From assembly GCA_040756085.1 (NCBI GenBank), contig JBFMAE010000142.1, forward strand, positions 1 through 8,190: a DNA stretch of 8,190 nt, written 5' to 3'. The notes below the pieces were generated by a model, which ran no database searches, was not told where the DNA came from, and worked only from the letters and a program-made list of their open reading frames with translations. The first letter of the stretch is position 1. Each line of letters begins with the position of its first letter. Source of the DNA: JBFMAE01 sp040756085 (lineage in GTDB: Bacteria > Desulfobacterota > BSN033 > UBA1163). Below are positions 6,594 through 8,190 of the stretch, piece after piece. The position numbers and the translations under genes were made by a program.

Positions 6594-6622
6594 TAGACAT
6601 TTATCAATTTTTTGGATATGAT
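6594..6622 (+). promoter_or_regulatory. Candidate sigma70-like promoter for cooC
   Basis: TAGACA (6594-6599) and TATGAT (6617-6622) each match the consensus hexamers at five of six positions with the ideal 17-base spacing. Transcription would begin near 6629, leaving a leader of about 100 bases before the cooC ATG. The surrounding region is AT-rich, so chance matches are possible. Confidence 0.4.
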
Positions 6623-6655
6623 AAAAAAGTTAAAGGGGTTCAAGGAGTCTAGGAA

Positions 6656-6667
6656 ATGATTAAATAG
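6656..6667 (+). other. Three-codon leader frame with strong Shine-Dalgarno (doubtful)
   Basis: ATG ATT AAA TAG follows AAGGAG (6642-6647) by eight bases, a better ribosome site than that of cooC itself. It lies in the predicted cooC leader, upstream of a small hairpin at 6671-6685. It may be a minigene that affects cooC translation, or chance. Confidence 0.2.
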
Positions 6668-6727
6668 TTACAAGGCAAATCCTTGAATCCTCGGATCCTA
6701 TATAGTTATTTTGGGAGAAAGAATTTA

Positions 6728-7501
6728 ATGAAGATTGCCATTTCCGGGAAAGGCGGGGTTGGGAAGACGACGCTTGCAGGGGTGATGGCCCGTATCCTGG
6801 CAGGGGGAGGCCGAAAAGTCCTTGCCATTGATGCGGACCCGGATTCCAATCTGGCCTCTGCGATCGGCCTTCCCAAGGAGACTCTAGCCAAACTCTCTCC
6901 GATTGCCTCCATGACTTCTCTGATCGAGGAGAGGACCGGAGCCAAAAAGGGGACTTTTGGCTCCATGTTTAAGCTTAATCCTAAAGTCGATGATCTTCCG
7001 GACGAAATGGGAGTTTCCTATCAAGGGGTGAAACTCCTTCTCTTAGGCTGTATCCCCCAAGGGGGAGGAGGCTGCTTCTGTCCTGAAAATGTACTCCTTA
7101 AAAATTTAGTCCGTCATCTACTGGTCCAGCGGGAAGAAGCACTCATCATCGATATGGAAGCAGGACTGGAGCATCTGGGAAGAGGAAGCACGGGATACGT
7201 CGATGCCCTTATCATCGTTGTCGAACCCGGGCAAAGAGCCATCAACACGGCAAGACAGATCAAAAAATTGGGAGAGGATTTGAATATAAAAAAGATGATG
7301 ATTGTCGGAAACAAAGTTTCTTCTGAACAGGATAGAAAGATCATTGAAGAACATCTTTCTGATTTCCCCATCTTGGGCCACATAAGCTTTAACCCCAAAG
7401 TTATTCAAGCAGACCGGGAGGGCAAGACTCCTTATGATATGGATGAAAAAATTAAAGAAGAAGTAAAGGCCATTCTCACGGAGCTGGAGAAGAGAATATA
7501 G
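6728..7501 (+). CDS. cooC: CooC-type carbon monoxide dehydrogenase maturation ATPase
   Basis: Cytoplasmic MinD/SIMIBI-class ATPase that, in the characterised CooC proteins, binds nickel as a dimer and helps build the Ni-Fe-S C-cluster of CO dehydrogenase. Seen here in 257 residues: deviant Walker A GKGGVGKTT at 7-15, IDADPDSNLA at 34-43, the metal-binding CxC pair Cys116/Cys118 in GGGGCFCPEN, and the CooC signature DMEAGLEHLGRG at 142-153 covering Walker B. A VGNKV segment further on fits the nucleotide-base recognition region. The ATG at 6728 gives the usual MKIAISGKGG start, with GGGAG at 6713-6717 ten bases upstream; a frame from TTG at 6683 would add an unconserved leader. No CO dehydrogenase or acetyl-CoA synthase gene is in the window, so its partner must lie elsewhere. 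The family also contains paralogues with unproven partners, but the CxC and DMEAG motifs make CooC the best call. Confidence 0.92.
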   Translation: MKIAISGKGGVGKTTLAGVMARILAGGGRKVLAIDADPDSNLASAIGLPKETLAKLSPIASMTSLIEERTGAKKGTFGSMFKLNPKVDDLPDEMGVSYQGVKLLLLGCIPQGGGGCFCPENVLLKNLVRHLLVQREEALIIDMEAGLEHLGRGSTGYVDALIIVVEPGQRAINTARQIKKLGEDLNIKKMMIVGNKVSSEQDRKIIEEHLSDFPILGHISFNPKVIQADREGKTPYDMDEKIKEEVKAILTELEKRI

Positions 7502-7503
7502 GC

Positions 7504-7619
7504 AATAACCAAACTTCAAGCACCAATAACCAAATAATAACCAACTCCCAATGACCAAAATGATTTAGAGTGCGGCTTCGGATTGGTTATTTGAACATTG
7601 GGTATTGGAAATTATTTGG
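7504..7619. repeat. CCAATAACCAA-type inverted repeat between cooC and plsC
   Basis: AATAACCAA occurs three times directly (7504-7512, 7525-7533, 7536-7544) and once inverted (7583-7591). A longer imperfect inverted repeat pairs about 7530-7563 with 7585-7619, including CCAAATAAT against ATTATTTGG and CCCAATG against CATTGGG. It fills most of the 153-base gap after cooC. It is a different sequence family from the elements at 2188 and 4088 but similar in design, and no coding frame across it is credible. Confidence 0.6.
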
Positions 7620-7654
7620 AGCTTGGAATTTGATGATTGGAATTTCGTTTATTT

Positions 7655-8190
7655 ATGATCCGGACGATTTTTGTTTGGTCTTGTATTGTGATCGCCACAT
7701 TGGTTTTGGGTTTTCTTGCTTTCATCACTTACCCCTTTGACCGAAAGGGGAAGGTGGTTCATCGTTACGCAAGGCTCTGGGGCAAGGTAGCCCTTCTTGC
7801 CAATCAGGTGAAGGTCAGAATGGAAGGACTGGAACATCTGAAGAGAGAAGGTTCCTACATCTTTATGTCGAACCACCAAGGGAGTTACGATATCTTTGCC
7901 CTGCTCAGCCATCTCCCATTTCAATTCAAATGGTTGGCCAAGAAGGAACTTTTTTCCATCCCATTCTTTGGCTGGACGATGGCCGCAGCAGGCTATATCA
8001 GCGTCGATCGGGAAGGGACCCGAGAGACCGTGGAAGCCATGAACGAAGCTGCCCGGAAGATTCGAGATGGGATGTCCGTAGTCATCTTTCCTGAGGGGTC
8101 ACGGAGTCCGGACGGTTCGATTCAGCCTTTTAAAAAGGGGGGGTTCACCCTGGCCATTAAGTCCCAAGTACCAATCGTCCCAATTGCCAT
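7655..8190 (+). CDS. plsC: 1-acyl-sn-glycerol-3-phosphate acyltransferase (PlsC family), N-terminal part
   Basis: Membrane-associated acyltransferase expected to make phosphatidic acid from lysophosphatidic acid, the second acylation in phospholipid synthesis. The frame is open to the window edge, giving 178 codons of a gene that usually has about 240. A hydrophobic helix lies at about residues 4-25. The catalytic NHxxxxD motif is NHQGSYD (His74, Asp79), the glycerophosphate-binding block is FPEGSRS at 145-151, followed by FKKGGF at 159-164 and VPIVPIA at 172-178. ATG 7655 is the first ATG; no strong Shine-Dalgarno precedes it, and TTG 7637 is the only other in-frame start before a stop at 7634. 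The start lies just past the intergenic repeat. Family assignment is firm; acyl donor and exact substrate are not visible. Confidence 0.9.
   Translation, partial: MIRTIFVWSCIVIATLVLGFLAFITYPFDRKGKVVHRYARLWGKVALLANQVKVRMEGLEHLKREGSYIFMSNHQGSYDIFALLSHLPFQFKWLAKKELFSIPFFGWTMAAAGYISVDREGTRETVEAMNEAARKIRDGMSVVIFPEGSRSPDGSIQPFKKGGFTLAIKSQVPIVPIA

Larger units (their letters stand above)
6395..6727. other. Divergent intergenic spacer between the MFS gene and cooC
   Basis: No protein gene is supported here. The left part holds the GCAGGCAGG-type palindrome (6450-6469), the middle is AT-rich with an isolated TATAAT at 6510-6515 that has no good -35 partner, and the right part holds a promoter candidate for cooC (6594-6622), a strong Shine-Dalgarno before a three-codon frame (6642-6667), and a small CAAGG/CCTTG hairpin at 6671-6685. 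Open frames across the spacer translate the palindrome into peptides such as IPAYRQAG and ACLPVGRD and are not believed. Confidence 0.6.

Noticed and set aside
6431..6643. Minus-strand frame ending IPAYRQAGAGMTF
   Set aside because: The only distinctive part is a translation of the GCAGGCAGG palindrome; no Shine-Dalgarno or family motif.

Overview
The window reads as a piece of a bacterial chromosome with ordinary housekeeping genes, roughly balanced base composition and Shine-Dalgarno starts. The CooC-type nickel ATPase points to an organism with a nickel carbon monoxide dehydrogenase, so probably an anaerobe using CO or the Wood-Ljungdahl pathway. The style of the intergenic repeats (GCAGGCAGG palindromes, CGAAAT-rich and CCAATAACCAA-rich inverted repeats) resembles what I know from uncultivated Desulfobacterota, Nitrospirota and similar lineages. 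That placement is inference; there is no rRNA or tRNA here to settle it.

Layout. Left block, plus strand: an elongation factor G (122-2161), then a biotin-protein ligase/repressor BirA (2255-3253) and a type III pantothenate kinase CoaX (3281-4108), the last two closely spaced like an operon. Middle block, minus strand: a Fsr-type MFS transporter (5168-6343) followed 9 bases later by an NAD-dependent nucleotide-sugar epimerase (4202-5158), convergent with coaX. The transporter is split by one in-frame TAA. Right block, plus strand: the CO dehydrogenase maturation ATPase CooC (6728-7501) and the start of a PlsC-type acyltransferase (7655 to the window edge). The transporter and cooC diverge from a spacer of about 380 bases with a good sigma70-like promoter on each side.

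Four of the non-coding gaps hold imperfect inverted repeats, each at the 3' side of a gene or in the divergent spacer. Two contain the same CCTGCCTG/CAGGCAGG palindrome. One of these has entered the end of coaX and supplies the last codons of its reading frame.

BirA and CoaX both serve cofactor supply (biotin attachment and the first step of CoA synthesis). CooC serves CO dehydrogenase, but no CO dehydrogenase gene is in view. The EF-G lies outside the usual rpsL-rpsG-fusA-tuf context and lacks the conserved domain IV tip sequences, so it is probably a secondary paralogue. I found no CRISPR array, transposase, prophage or convincing new multi-gene system. The most notable points are the broken transporter, the altered EF-G tip and the repeat captured by coaX.
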